The translations under genes were made by a program, and so were the position numbers. Below the pieces are notes generated by a model that did not search any database, was not told the origin of the DNA, and saw only the letters and a list, made by a program, of their open reading frames with translations. Shown here in pieces: positions 1 to 11,718 of a DNA stretch of 35,054 nucleotides. Position 1 is the first letter of the stretch. Each line of letters opens with the position of its first letter. This DNA comes from an uncultured bacterium (GTDB lineage Bacteria > Planctomycetota > Phycisphaerae > Phycisphaerales > SM1A02): contig CAITDI010000038.1 of NCBI GenBank assembly GCA_903891095.1, positions 1 to 35,054 of the forward strand, in the 5' to 3' direction.

Positions 1-539
1 CGGCCTTCGGGACCCATGCGCTGGTTGCCGGTCTGCGTGACCAACTGCGGCTTCGCGGCGATCGCCTTCTCGATGGCGACGACTTCGCTGAGCTGCTGGA
101 CGAGCGGCTTCTGGCCGTAGACGTGCTTGTTCGCGCGCAGCGCCCAGAGGTCGATCAGCGCGTGGTTGTGGTCAGGCGTGCACACGACGACGGCGTCGAA
201 CTTGTCGCCGTGCTTGTCGAACGCCTCGCGGAAATCGCGGCAGGTGAACGCCTGCGGGTGATCCTTGGCCACGTTCGCGAGCGCGTCGGAGTCGACGTCG
301 CAGAGGCCGGCGAACACGACGTCCGCGTGCTTGGTCAGCTGGTCACGATCGGCCGGGGCGATGCTGCCGCCGACGCCGACCTGCAGGATCTGCAGCTTGC
401 CCATCTTGCCGCGGAACACGGGGCGCGGCGCAGGCGCGGGCGTCGCAAGCGCGAAGGCGCGCGAAGCGAAGAGTGACGAAGCGGCGACACCGCCCGCGGT
501 GGCCGCGGCGGTCCGAATCATGTCTCGTCGAGTGAGCAT
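1..539 (-). CDS. Gfo/Idh/MocA family oxidoreductase, N-terminal part
   Basis: Only the first 179 codons are in the window; the gene runs off the left edge. The protein opens with a twin-arginine signal (MLTRRDMIRTAA, then an Ala-rich stretch ending SRAFA), so it is probably exported folded by Tat. A Rossmann-type NAD(P) site follows (LQVGVGGSIAPADR, then GLCDVD), and then VVVCTPDHNHALIDLWAL and the HVYGQKPL segment that carries the family's conserved Lys-Pro of the EKP-like motif. Members oxidise or isomerise sugars and related polyols; the substrate cannot be told. The start is the ATG that gives the Tat motif near residue 4, with AGGA about 11 nt upstream. Tat-exported members of this family are abundant in Planctomycetota (family knowledge). 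Confidence 0.88.
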   Translation of the reverse strand, partial: MLTRRDMIRTAAATAGGVAASSLFASRAFALATPAPAPRPVFRGKMGKLQILQVGVGGSIAPADRDQLTKHADVVFAGLCDVDSDALANVAKDHPQAFTCRDFREAFDKHGDKFDAVVVCTPDHNHALIDLWALRANKHVYGQKPLVQQLSEVVAIEKAIAAKPQLVTQTGNQRMGPEG

Positions 540-593
540 CGGCGCATCCTAGCGAAACACGCGCGGCTGCCAATGCGCGCGGCGCGAATCGCC

Positions 594-1568
594 TCACTCG
601 GCCGCGATCGGCGCTCGGGTGAACAGGCTCTTGCGCGCCTTCGCGAGCTGGATCAGCGCAACGCCGCCGAGCATGAGCGCCGCCGCATAGACGGTGCGCA
701 TCCCGATCGGCTCGCCGATGAGCAGCCAGCCGAGAAAGATCGCGACCAGCGGGTTGACGTACGCGTAGGTCGCCACGCGCGCCGCGGGCTGGTTGCGCAG
801 CAGCCAGATGTACGCGGTAAAGCCGCACAGCGAGCCGAAGACGACGAGATACGCCCACTCGAGCCAGGTCGCGAGATCGGGCGGGTTCGACGCGAGGAGC
901 GTCCATTCGTCGTGCGACAGGAGCTCCTTGGGCACGCTTGCGATCAGCAGCACCGCGCCGCCGGAGAGCATCTGCATCGCGGTCGCGACCATCGGCGAGT
1001 GCGCGCTGCCCGGACGCTTGGACCACACGCTGCCGAGCGCCCAGCCGAGCGTGGCGACGAGCATCACGACGACGCCGACCGTCGAGACCGCGGTCGTCTG
1101 CCCGATGTTGCCGAGCTTGAGCACGATCACGCCGGCGATGCCGAGCGCGATGCCGACCCAGACGACCGCCGACGGCTTGTGATGCGACTTGTGCATCATC
1201 GTGTCGAGGCCGACGAGCCAGAGCGGCGTGACCGCGGTCATGAGCGCGACGAGTCCCGAGTCGACGGTCTTGGTGGCGATCGCCACGCCGCCGTTCCCGA
1301 GCAGCATGAGGCACGCGCCTACGACCGCGGCGTTTGCCCACGATTTGACGCTGAAATCAGTGCGGCGCACCAGCCCCTGCGACCAGGCGATCGCGAGCAG
1401 CAGCAGTCCCGCGACGAGGAACCGCGAGCTCGCCATCACGAACGCGCCGTGCTGCGACACGAGCTTGATCGCAAGGTACGTCGAGCCCCAGATGAGGTAG
1501 ACGGCGCCGTACGCGCTTGCCGTGCGCAGCGCGCTCGGCGCGTGCGCGGTGGTTGCGGAGTCGGACAC
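594..1568 (-). CDS. EamA/DMT-superfamily transporter (YedA-like exporter)
   Basis: The 324-residue protein has ten predicted membrane segments in two EamA repeats. Recognisable pieces are YLIWGSTYLAIK in the first helix, LGNGGVAIATKTVDSGLVAL at the end of the first repeat and VNPLVAIFLGWLLIGEP in the second; these are typical of the drug/metabolite transporter superfamily. It is an inner-membrane exporter; the substrate is unknown, though relatives move amino acids, purines or drugs. It starts with GTG only 3 nt after the metH stop on the same strand, with AGGG about 9 nt upstream, so it is probably co-transcribed with metH. Export of methionine or a related metabolite is possible but rests on context alone. 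Confidence 0.88.
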   Translation of the reverse strand: MSDSATTAHAPSALRTASAYGAVYLIWGSTYLAIKLVSQHGAFVMASSRFLVAGLLLLAIAWSQGLVRRTDFSVKSWANAAVVGACLMLLGNGGVAIATKTVDSGLVALMTAVTPLWLVGLDTMMHKSHHKPSAVVWVGIALGIAGVIVLKLGNIGQTTAVSTVGVVVMLVATLGWALGSVWSKRPGSAHSPMVATAMQMLSGGAVLLIASVPKELLSHDEWTLLASNPPDLATWLEWAYLVVFGSLCGFTAYIWLLRNQPAARVATYAYVNPLVAIFLGWLLIGEPIGMRTVYAAALMLGGVALIQLAKARKSLFTRAPIAAE

Positions 1569-1571
1569 GCG

Positions 1572-5135
<3,564 letters not shown>

Positions 5136-5166
5136 GGCGCGGGAGGATACGGGGATCGCCGAGCAC

Positions 5167-5198
5167 CTTCAACCATTCATCCGGATGAATGGATGAAG
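5167..5198. promoter_or_regulatory. 32-nt palindrome upstream of metH, candidate operator
   Basis: Two 16-nt arms (5167-5182 and 5183-5198) are reverse complements with a single mismatch; the central 20 nt (5173-5192, core ATTCATCCGGATGAAT) are perfect. It sits 32-63 nt upstream of the metH start codon and between metH and the divergent peptidase gene, where an operator for a dimeric regulator would lie. Regulators of methionine metabolism such as the ArsR-family SahR bind palindromes in this position in Proteobacteria (family knowledge). Which protein binds here is not shown. With no loop and no T-run it does not look like a terminator. Confidence 0.55.
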
Positions 5199-5331
5199 CG
5201 TGCCCGAGAATCGCTTCAATTTGAATCTGATTCCCCGCAGCGCGGCGGGATGCATCGGCACCGACTCTACCATCGCGGCTCTCCGAGCCCCCACCATGAA
5301 CTTTCCGCAAGCCGACTGCCTGAGCCTCTTC

Positions 5332-6999
5332 ATGAGGCGTGCCTCGCGAGTACTTGCTCCTCTCGCTGCAAGCTTTCTCGCCGTCGCGTGCTCCTCCGCA
5401 CCCAAGCCCGTGGCTCCGTCCAACGCCGCGGCATCGCGCCCCGCAGTGCATCCGGCCGAGACGTTCGACCAGGCGTGGGCGATCGTGCGCGACCAGCACT
5501 TCGATCCGACGCTCCACGGCGTCGACTGGATCGCGGTGCGCAAAAAACTGCGGCCGAAGGCGGCGAGCGCGCGCAACGAAGCCGAGCTTCGCGCGGTGCT
5601 CAACGAGATGATCTCGCGGCTTGGCCAGAGCCATTTCGCGATCATTCCGGCGGAAGACGCCGACCGTTCGCCCGCCGTCGCGGCGTCCGAGGCTGATTCC
5701 GGCCCCACCGATGCGCTCGCGAAGAGCGGCGCGACGAAGGATCACACCAGTGACGACAACGGTCTTGACGGCGCGATCGCCGCAGACCAGAACAAGAACA
5801 AGCCGAACGCATCGCAGGCCGAAACCGCGTCGGGCCAGGGCATCGCAGGCCCGAGCATCGCAGGCCCGGGCATCGCCGGCATCGACATCGCCCTCGTCGA
5901 CGGCGAGCCCGTCGTGCTGCGCGTTGCGCCGGGACTTCCCGCGGCGCGCGCAGGCGTGCTCGTGGGCTGGAAGCTTGTCTCCGTCGACGGCGTGAAGGCC
6001 AACGACGCCCTCGACGCCATTCGCACGCAGCTCGCCGCGGAACGCGACACCGACTCGCCGCGCGCGCGGCAGCTCCGCGCGGCACTTGCATTCGCAAGCG
6101 GCGAGCTCATGCACGGCGAAGCGGGACAGACGCGCACCGTCGTGTTTGCCGACGCCAGCGGCGCCGAGCAGCAGGTGCGCCTCGCGTTCGAGGCCGCGCC
6201 GCTCGGCAGCACGAAGTTCGGCAATCTCCCGCCGTTTCCCATCGAGGTCGACACGCGCATCGTCGAAGTCCCGATCGAGATGGACAAGCCCGTCCGCGTC
6301 GGCGTGATCGCGTTCAACATCTGGATGACCGGCGCCTCCGACGCGATCGACGCAGCCGTCGACTCGATGCGGAGCTGCGACGGAATCGTCATCGATCTCC
6401 GCGGAAATCCCGGCGGAGTCGGCGCGATGTCGATGGGCGTCGCGGGTCACTTCCTGCGCGAAACCGCGAGCCTCGGCTCGATGATCGGCCGCGACAGCAC
6501 GCTGGAATTCCGCGCGACGCCGCGCAAGGTCTCGGCCGACGGCAAGCGCGTGCGGCCGTACGCGAGCAAGCCGCTGGCGATCCTCGTCGACGGCCGCAGC
6601 GCGAGCACCAGCGAGGTGTTCGCAGGCGGCCTGCAGGATCTCGGCCGCGCGCGCGTGTTTGGCGAGGCGACCGCAGGCATGGCGCTGCCCGCGCAGGCGA
6701 CCGAACTCGCGAACGGCGACGTGTTCCTCCACGCGGTCGCGGACTTCGTGACCTCCAAGGGCACGCGCCTCGAAGGCCGCGGCGTGATTCCCGACGAGCG
6801 CACCACGCAGACCCGCGAGGCTCTGCTGCGCGGCGACGATGCCGCATTCCTCGCGGCCGCCAAGTGGATCCGCGGGACCACGGTCACGGCGCGCGCGTCG
6901 AAGTCGATGCCGTCGTCCACCCCGACCATCCCCTCGGCCGAACCGACGATCACGCCGTCGTCGATGCCGAGCGCGCCGGTTCCGTCGCCAAACTACTGA
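5332..6999 (+). CDS. S41-family peptidase-like lipoprotein with PDZ domain
   Basis: The 555-residue protein starts with a lipoprotein-type signal (MRRASRVLAPLAASFLAVAC, Cys 20). A helical segment with the TFDQAWAIVRDQHFDP motif follows, common at the front of S41 peptidases. Next come a low-complexity linker with IAGPSIAGPGIAG repeats, a PDZ domain (RVAPGLPAARAGVLVG) and the peptidase core (IVIDLRGNPGGVGAMSMGV). The catalytic Ser is in GRSASTSEVF, about residue 425. The Lys that serves as general base in CtpA/Prc falls at a Met (about residue 450, in FGEATAGM), so it is either a tricorn-like S41 member or altered in activity. In-frame starts also exist at 5296 (ATG) and 5200 (GTG); 5332 was chosen because it gives a compact signal peptide. 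It heads a run of plus-strand envelope genes. Confidence 0.85.
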   Translation: MRRASRVLAPLAASFLAVACSSAPKPVAPSNAAASRPAVHPAETFDQAWAIVRDQHFDPTLHGVDWIAVRKKLRPKAASARNEAELRAVLNEMISRLGQSHFAIIPAEDADRSPAVAASEADSGPTDALAKSGATKDHTSDDNGLDGAIAADQNKNKPNASQAETASGQGIAGPSIAGPGIAGIDIALVDGEPVVLRVAPGLPAARAGVLVGWKLVSVDGVKANDALDAIRTQLAAERDTDSPRARQLRAALAFASGELMHGEAGQTRTVVFADASGAEQQVRLAFEAAPLGSTKFGNLPPFPIEVDTRIVEVPIEMDKPVRVGVIAFNIWMTGASDAIDAAVDSMRSCDGIVIDLRGNPGGVGAMSMGVAGHFLRETASLGSMIGRDSTLEFRATPRKVSADGKRVRPYASKPLAILVDGRSASTSEVFAGGLQDLGRARVFGEATAGMALPAQATELANGDVFLHAVADFVTSKGTRLEGRGVIPDERTTQTREALLRGDDAAFLAAAKWIRGTTVTARASKSMPSSTPTIPSAEPTITPSSMPSAPVPSPNY

Positions 7000-7135
7000 G
7001 CTGATTTCGATCACGCCGCGGAATACGGCACACGCCAGCCTCGTCGCGCGCCACCTCCGACACGCGCTTCAACTGAAACTCCGCAACGCCGACCCTCCGA
7101 TGACGCACTCCATGAACCTCCGCCCCGCCCGCTCG

Positions 7136-8107
7136 ATGTCCACCAAACTCTCGACACGGCTCGCCCTCTCGCTCGCGGCGATTTGCTGCACGACGCTCGG
7201 CGCGCATGCTCAAGAACCGCCCGCGAAGGCGCCGACCGCGGTGGCCCCTGCCGCCCTGCCCGACGCCAAGACCATCATCGAGCGCGGCGTCGCCGCCGCC
7301 GGCGGACGCGAAGCCTGGAGCAAGCACACCTCGATGGAGATGAAGGGCACGATGGAAATGCCCGCGCAGGGCATGAAGGGCCCGATGGTGTCGCGCATGG
7401 CCACGCCGAACAAGATGACGATGAGCATCGATTTCCCCGGCGTCGGCATGATCCGAACGGGATTCGACGGCACGGTCGGCTGGGCGATGGACAAGATCTC
7501 GGGACCGCGCCTCATGACGGGCCACGAGCTCGAGACCATGGTGCAGGACGCCGAGTTCATGCGCGAAGCCGACCCGATGCGCCGCTGGGACAAGTTCGAG
7601 ACCACGGGCGAAGGCAAGCTCGGCGGCTTCGACTGCTGGAAGATCGAGGCGAGCAAGAACGCGCCTGCTCCCAAGGAGAAGGACGCGGCCGCAGAGCCTG
7701 CGAAGGAACCCGCGACACCCTCCAAGGCCACGCTCTGGTACGAGAAGTCCACCGGCCTTCAGCGCGGCATGGACATGGTCGTCGACACGCAGCTCGGCAA
7801 GATTCCCGTCAAGACGGTGATCCTCGAGTACAAGGAGTTCGGCGGCCTGCAGCTGCCGACGCGCACCGAGGCGACGCAGATGGGCCAGAAGATCGTCACC
7901 ACGTACGAGACGATCACCTTCGACACGGTCGACGCAAAGACGTTCGAGCTCCCGACCGAAGTGAAGGCGCTGCTCGAGCCCGAACCTGCGGATGAGGACG
8001 CGCCAGCGAAGCCGGCGGAAGCGCCGAAGGCGCCCGCTGCACCGAAGGCTCCCGCTGCGCCAGCGGCCCCCGCTGCGCCGGCTGCTCCCGCAACGCCGAA
8101 GTCGTAA
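7136..8107 (+). CDS. LolA-like secreted protein, first of a pair
   Basis: A predicted periplasmic protein of 323 residues. It has a clean Sec signal peptide (MSTKLSTRLALSLAAICC, cleaved after GAHA). The body begins IIERGVAAAGGREAWSKH and runs as alternating beta-strand-like segments (MEMKGTMEMPAQGMKGPM, GMIRTGFDGTVGWAMD, YKEFGGLQLPTRTEATQMG), the pattern of outer-membrane lipoprotein-sorting (LolA/LolB-like) beta-sheet proteins. The tail is an Ala/Pro/Lys-rich low-complexity stretch (APAAPKAPAAPAAP). Upstream ATGs at 7100 and 7112 are in frame; 7136 was preferred because it gives the better signal peptide. The next gene encodes a shorter relative, suggesting tandem duplication. Role is unknown; binding or carrying a lipid-like ligand is inferred from the fold only. 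Confidence 0.8.
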   Translation: MSTKLSTRLALSLAAICCTTLGAHAQEPPAKAPTAVAPAALPDAKTIIERGVAAAGGREAWSKHTSMEMKGTMEMPAQGMKGPMVSRMATPNKMTMSIDFPGVGMIRTGFDGTVGWAMDKISGPRLMTGHELETMVQDAEFMREADPMRRWDKFETTGEGKLGGFDCWKIEASKNAPAPKEKDAAAEPAKEPATPSKATLWYEKSTGLQRGMDMVVDTQLGKIPVKTVILEYKEFGGLQLPTRTEATQMGQKIVTTYETITFDTVDAKTFELPTEVKALLEPEPADEDAPAKPAEAPKAPAAPKAPAAPAAPAAPAAPATPKS

Positions 8108-8167
8108 CGCGCGGTGGAACAGCCGCTGCGCAGCGCGCGTCCGTCGCGCCACCCGAAAGGCTTCACC

Positions 8168-9130
8168 ATGCGCACACGCCAACGAATCCTCACCGCCAGC
8201 CTGACCGCCGCCGTCGCCTTGAGCTCGGCGGCGTTTCTCTTCACGCACCCTGCTGTTTCGGCGACGCAGCCCGCTGTTTCGGCGGCGCCCGCGGGCGACA
8301 CGCCCGACGGCAGCGCGCTCGTTCGCACGGCGCTCGATCGCATCGGCGGCAAGGCGTGGCGCGAGATCAAGAGCTTCGAGTCGATCGCGGAGATCTCCGC
8401 CGCCATGGGCGACGCGCGCATCGAGTACCAGTTCATCGCGCCCAACGCGCATCGTCTGGTCCAGACGATGCCGGGCGGCCGCGGCGTGATGGAGCTCGGT
8501 TCCGTCGGCGGAACGGCGTGGATGGGCGAACCAGGTCAAGCGCGCGCGGTCGATCCGCGCATGGCGGAGGAACTCGCGGGCGGCGGCGACCTGCAGACGC
8601 TGGTGCACACCATCGACGCGCGCTTTGAGAAGTTCGAGACGCTCGCGAAGACCGTCGTCGACGGACGCGAAGCGTGGCGCGTCGCGATGTCGCCGAAGGC
8701 GGGCCCCGCGGTCGATCCGAGCACGGCGCAGAAATGGACGCTGATCCTCGACGCTTCCAACGGCACGATCCTCGGCGTCGACATTCCCGCGCCGCCGGGC
8801 GGCGCAGGTGGCGCGAACGAAGGCGGACAAGCGATTCGCTTCGCAGGCTGGAACGCGGTCGAGCTTCCGCACGACGCCAAGATTCCCGAACCCAAGATTC
8901 CCGAACCCAAGCTTCCCGAACCCAAGACTCCCGAACCCAAGCTTTCCGAAACAGAGATCGCCGACGCCAAGACTCCCAGCCTTGGGACGATCCTCGCCTT
9001 CCGCACCGCGACCGTCGAGGCCGGCGGCGCCAAGACCACGCTGACCTACAAGAAGGTCGCCGTGAACACGCTCGCCAAGGACGCGATCCGCGTGCCCGCG
9101 AAGATCGAGCCCGCGCCCGGCGCGCAGTGA
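8168..9130 (+). CDS. LolA-like secreted protein, second of a pair
   Basis: This 320-residue product shares its opening with the preceding gene: ALVRTALDRIGGKAWREIKS corresponds to the neighbour's IIERGVAAAGGREAWSKH. It has a Sec signal (RILTASLTAAVALSSAAFLF). The middle holds a PPGGAGGANEGG stretch. Near residues 238-262 there is a run of five-residue repeats (IPEPK, IPEPK, LPEPK, TPEPK, then LSETE), probably an extended spacer. The ATG at 8168 is preceded by AAAGG at good spacing and lies 60 nt after the previous stop, so the two genes are probably one transcript. The function is unknown; the pairing suggests both act on the same envelope substrate. Confidence 0.78.
   Translation: MRTRQRILTASLTAAVALSSAAFLFTHPAVSATQPAVSAAPAGDTPDGSALVRTALDRIGGKAWREIKSFESIAEISAAMGDARIEYQFIAPNAHRLVQTMPGGRGVMELGSVGGTAWMGEPGQARAVDPRMAEELAGGGDLQTLVHTIDARFEKFETLAKTVVDGREAWRVAMSPKAGPAVDPSTAQKWTLILDASNGTILGVDIPAPPGGAGGANEGGQAIRFAGWNAVELPHDAKIPEPKIPEPKLPEPKTPEPKLSETEIADAKTPSLGTILAFRTATVEAGGAKTTLTYKKVAVNTLAKDAIRVPAKIEPAPGAQ
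8881..8955 (+). repeat. 15-bp in-frame tandem repeat (PEPK units)
   Basis: Four near-identical 15-bp units (consensus GATTCCCGAACCCAA) fill 8881-8940; a degenerate fifth ends at 8955. The period is a multiple of three, so copy-number change would lengthen or shorten the protein by five residues without a frameshift. Confidence 0.9.
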
Positions 9131-9283
9131 GTGGAGTTGACCACCGCCAACGCGTGCGACCCGTGCATGCCGAGCGATGAGTTCGCAGCGCCCACGCGCA
9201 ACCAGTCGACGCGGTCATTGTCTTTTCGTGTATTTCGACAACCACCGCGATCGGCCCGCGCGGCGTGGCTACACTCGCGCCCC

Positions 9284-10309
9284 ATGTCTCTTGGAATGTC
9301 CTTCGGAACGTCATCCGCCAGTTCATCCGCGCCCGCCGCTCCGTCGCGCGCCCGTCCATCGGGCAACGCCGCCGTGCGCATCGACAACGTCATGAAGCGC
9401 TTCGGCAGCGTGCAGGCCGTCAAGGGCATCTCGCTCGAGATCCCCGAGCGCTCGCTCTGCGGTTTCCTCGGGCCAAACGGCGCGGGCAAGAGCACCACGA
9501 TCCGCATGATCATGTCGATCATCTCGCCCGACTCGGGCTCGGTCGAGGTGCTGGGCTCGAGCGCGCTCGCGATGAAGGACCGCATCGGCTACCTGCCCGA
9601 GGAACGCGGCCTCTACCGCAAGATGAAGGTCGGCGAATTCGTCGGCTACATGGCCAAGCTCAAGGGCGTGCATCCGACCGGCCTCGCGCGCCGCATCGAC
9701 GACTGGCTCGAGCGCCTCGCGCTGCCGGGCGTCTCCAAGCGCCGCTGCGAGGAACTCTCCAAGGGCCAGCAGCAGAAGATCCAGCTGCTCGCGTCGATCA
9801 TCCACGCGCCCGACCTGCTGATCCTCGACGAGCCGTTCAGCGGACTCGATCCGATCAACGGCCGCCTCGTGACCGACCTCATCCGCAGCGAGCAGGCGCG
9901 CGGCGCGACGATCATCTTCTCGACGCACCAGATGCATACGGCCGAAGCGCTGTGCGACAAGGTCGTCCTGATCAACAAGGGCGACAAGGTGCTCGACGCC
10001 ACGCTCGCCGAACTGCGCGCCAAGCACGATGACCGCGGTCTCGTGTGCGAGCCGCGCACCGATGCGCGCACCTTTGCCGACGCAGCCCTCGCGCGCGGCA
10101 TCGCGACCGCTGCGCGCGCCAACGACGGCGGATCCGTCGACCTCGACCTCGCGCCCGGCACCGACGCGGACGCCGCGATGCGCGCCGCGCTCGAGATCGC
10201 ACCGATGCGCTCGATGGCGCTCCGCCGCATGAATCTCGATGACGTATTCGTGGAGCTGGTCGGCAAGTCCGACGGCGAGCACAAGAAGGGAGCGCGGATC
10301 GATGCCTGA
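9284..10309 (+). CDS. ABC transporter ATP-binding protein (NatA-like)
   Basis: A 341-residue ATPase. It has Walker A GPNGAGKST (about residues 63-71), a Q-loop region around GYLPEERGLYRKMKV, the signature LSKGQQQKI, Walker B LLILDEPFSGLD and the switch His in FSTHQMH. The YLPEERGLY segment and the C-terminal DUF4162-like extension are typical of NatA-type exporters. An unusual Ser/Ala/Pro-rich stretch of about 28 residues precedes the ABC domain. The stop overlaps the start of the permease gene by 8 nt, so the two are translationally coupled and form one transporter. The substrate is unknown; relatives export sodium, drugs or lipids. Confidence 0.94.
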   Translation: MSLGMSFGTSSASSSAPAAPSRARPSGNAAVRIDNVMKRFGSVQAVKGISLEIPERSLCGFLGPNGAGKSTTIRMIMSIISPDSGSVEVLGSSALAMKDRIGYLPEERGLYRKMKVGEFVGYMAKLKGVHPTGLARRIDDWLERLALPGVSKRRCEELSKGQQQKIQLLASIIHAPDLLILDEPFSGLDPINGRLVTDLIRSEQARGATIIFSTHQMHTAEALCDKVVLINKGDKVLDATLAELRAKHDDRGLVCEPRTDARTFADAALARGIATAARANDGGSVDLDLAPGTDADAAMRAALEIAPMRSMALRRMNLDDVFVELVGKSDGEHKKGARIDA

Positions 10310-11669
10310 GCGCCCGCAGCAGTCGTACTTCGGAAAGATCTTCCTCATCGCCTGGCGCGAGTTCCGCCACACCGCGCTCACGAAGGGCTTCATCTTCGGC
10401 GCGGTGGCGATGCCGATCCTCATGTTCGGCGTGATCGGGCTCATGCCCGCGCTCCTGTCCAAGGAAGTGCCCGCGCTGGTCGGCACGATCGTGGTCGTGG
10501 ACCCGTCGGGCACGATCGTCCCGCGCGCGAAGGCGATCCTCGAGAAGCCGCCGACCGCAATGGAGGCGATGGAGGAGTTCGCGAGGAATCCCCCCGCCGA
10601 CACGGGCTCGCAGATCAACGCCGCCTCGGAGATGGCCGGCATCGGTTCGCAGAAGATCGAGGTCACCTGGCGCGGGGAGAAGGCTCCCGGCGCCGTCGAC
10701 GGCATCAAGTCCGAGCTCAAGGACGGCCGCATCCTCGCGGGCGCTTCGATCGGCGCCGAACTGCTCGATCCCTCCAAGGACGCGAAGGCGTTCGAGCTCT
10801 ACATCCCGAGCTCGCTCTCGCCCAAGCACGTCAAGCAGATCACGCGCGCGCTGCGCCAGGCCGTGGCCGACGAGCGCGTCGCGCGCAGCGGCGTCGACAA
10901 GGAACTGCTCTCGCGGCTCAACAATCCGCCGGACCCGACGACCACGCGCGTCTCGCCCAAGGGCACGGAAGCGCAGGAAAACACCGAGCTCCGCTTCATC
11001 GTGCCGGGCGCGTTCATGTTCCTCCTTTGGATCTGCGTGTTCACCAGCGCCAACTACCTGCTCACAACCACGATCGAGGAGAAGTCGAACAAGGTGATGG
11101 AGGTGCTTCTCGCGGCCGCGAGCCCGATGCAGCTCCTCGCGGGCAAGATCCTCGGCTACTCGATGGTCAGCGCGGTGATGCTCGTGATGTACGGCGGCCT
11201 CGGCCTCGCGGGACTTTCCGCGGTGGCGATGATGGACCTCGTGCCGCCGATGCACCTCGTGTACCTCGTGATCTTCTTCATCATGGCGTACTTCATGGTC
11301 AGCTCGATGATGGCGGCGGTCGGCAGCGCGGTCAGCGACCTGCGCGAGGCGCAGTCGCTGGTCGGGCCCGTGATGATGCTGCTCATCGTGCCGCTCATGC
11401 TGTGGATGCCGATCATTCAGAACCCCAACGGCCCGCTCGCGACCATCGCGGGATTCGTCCCGCCGGCGATTCCGTTCGTCATGATCCTGCGGCTCACCGC
11501 GGCGACCGAACCGATTCCGCTGTGGCAGACGGCGCTGTCGATCGTGTGGGGCTTCGCGTGCGCGTTCGGCATGCTGTGGCTCGCGGCGCGGATCTTCCGC
11601 GTGGGCGTGCTCATGCAGGGCAAGCCGCCGACTCCGCGCGAGCTCATCAAGTGGGCGTTCGTCAAGTAA
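10302..11669 (+). CDS. ABC transporter permease (NatB/ABC-2 type)
   Basis: The 455-residue protein has one N-terminal membrane helix (GFIFGAVAMPILMFGVIGLM). A long extracytoplasmic domain of roughly 200 residues follows, and then a cluster of five or six helices (from FIVPGAFMFLLWICVFTSANYL to the C-terminal WGFACAFGMLWLAARIF). The TTTIEEKSNKVMEVLLAAAS segment is diagnostic of the NatB/ABC-2 family, as is LAGKILGYSM after it. The ATG overlaps the ATPase stop, with AAGGGAG upstream. It forms the membrane half of an exporter with the preceding ATPase; the large periplasmic domain implies contact with a periplasmic substrate or partner, possibly the LolA-like proteins encoded upstream (inference). 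Confidence 0.93.
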   Translation: MPERPQQSYFGKIFLIAWREFRHTALTKGFIFGAVAMPILMFGVIGLMPALLSKEVPALVGTIVVVDPSGTIVPRAKAILEKPPTAMEAMEEFARNPPADTGSQINAASEMAGIGSQKIEVTWRGEKAPGAVDGIKSELKDGRILAGASIGAELLDPSKDAKAFELYIPSSLSPKHVKQITRALRQAVADERVARSGVDKELLSRLNNPPDPTTTRVSPKGTEAQENTELRFIVPGAFMFLLWICVFTSANYLLTTTIEEKSNKVMEVLLAAASPMQLLAGKILGYSMVSAVMLVMYGGLGLAGLSAVAMMDLVPPMHLVYLVIFFIMAYFMVSSMMAAVGSAVSDLREAQSLVGPVMMLLIVPLMLWMPIIQNPNGPLATIAGFVPPAIPFVMILRLTAATEPIPLWQTALSIVWGFACAFGMLWLAARIFRVGVLMQGKPPTPRELIKWAFVK

Positions 11670-11718
11670 GCCCGTTCGTCAACCAAGTCTTGCGCCAACC
11701 TGCGCGTAGACTGCGACC

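Noticed and set aside
5136-5199. Possible cobalamin riboswitch before metH
   Set aside because: The gap is only 64 nt and is mostly the palindrome; a B12 riboswitch needs about 200 nt and its conserved box is absent.
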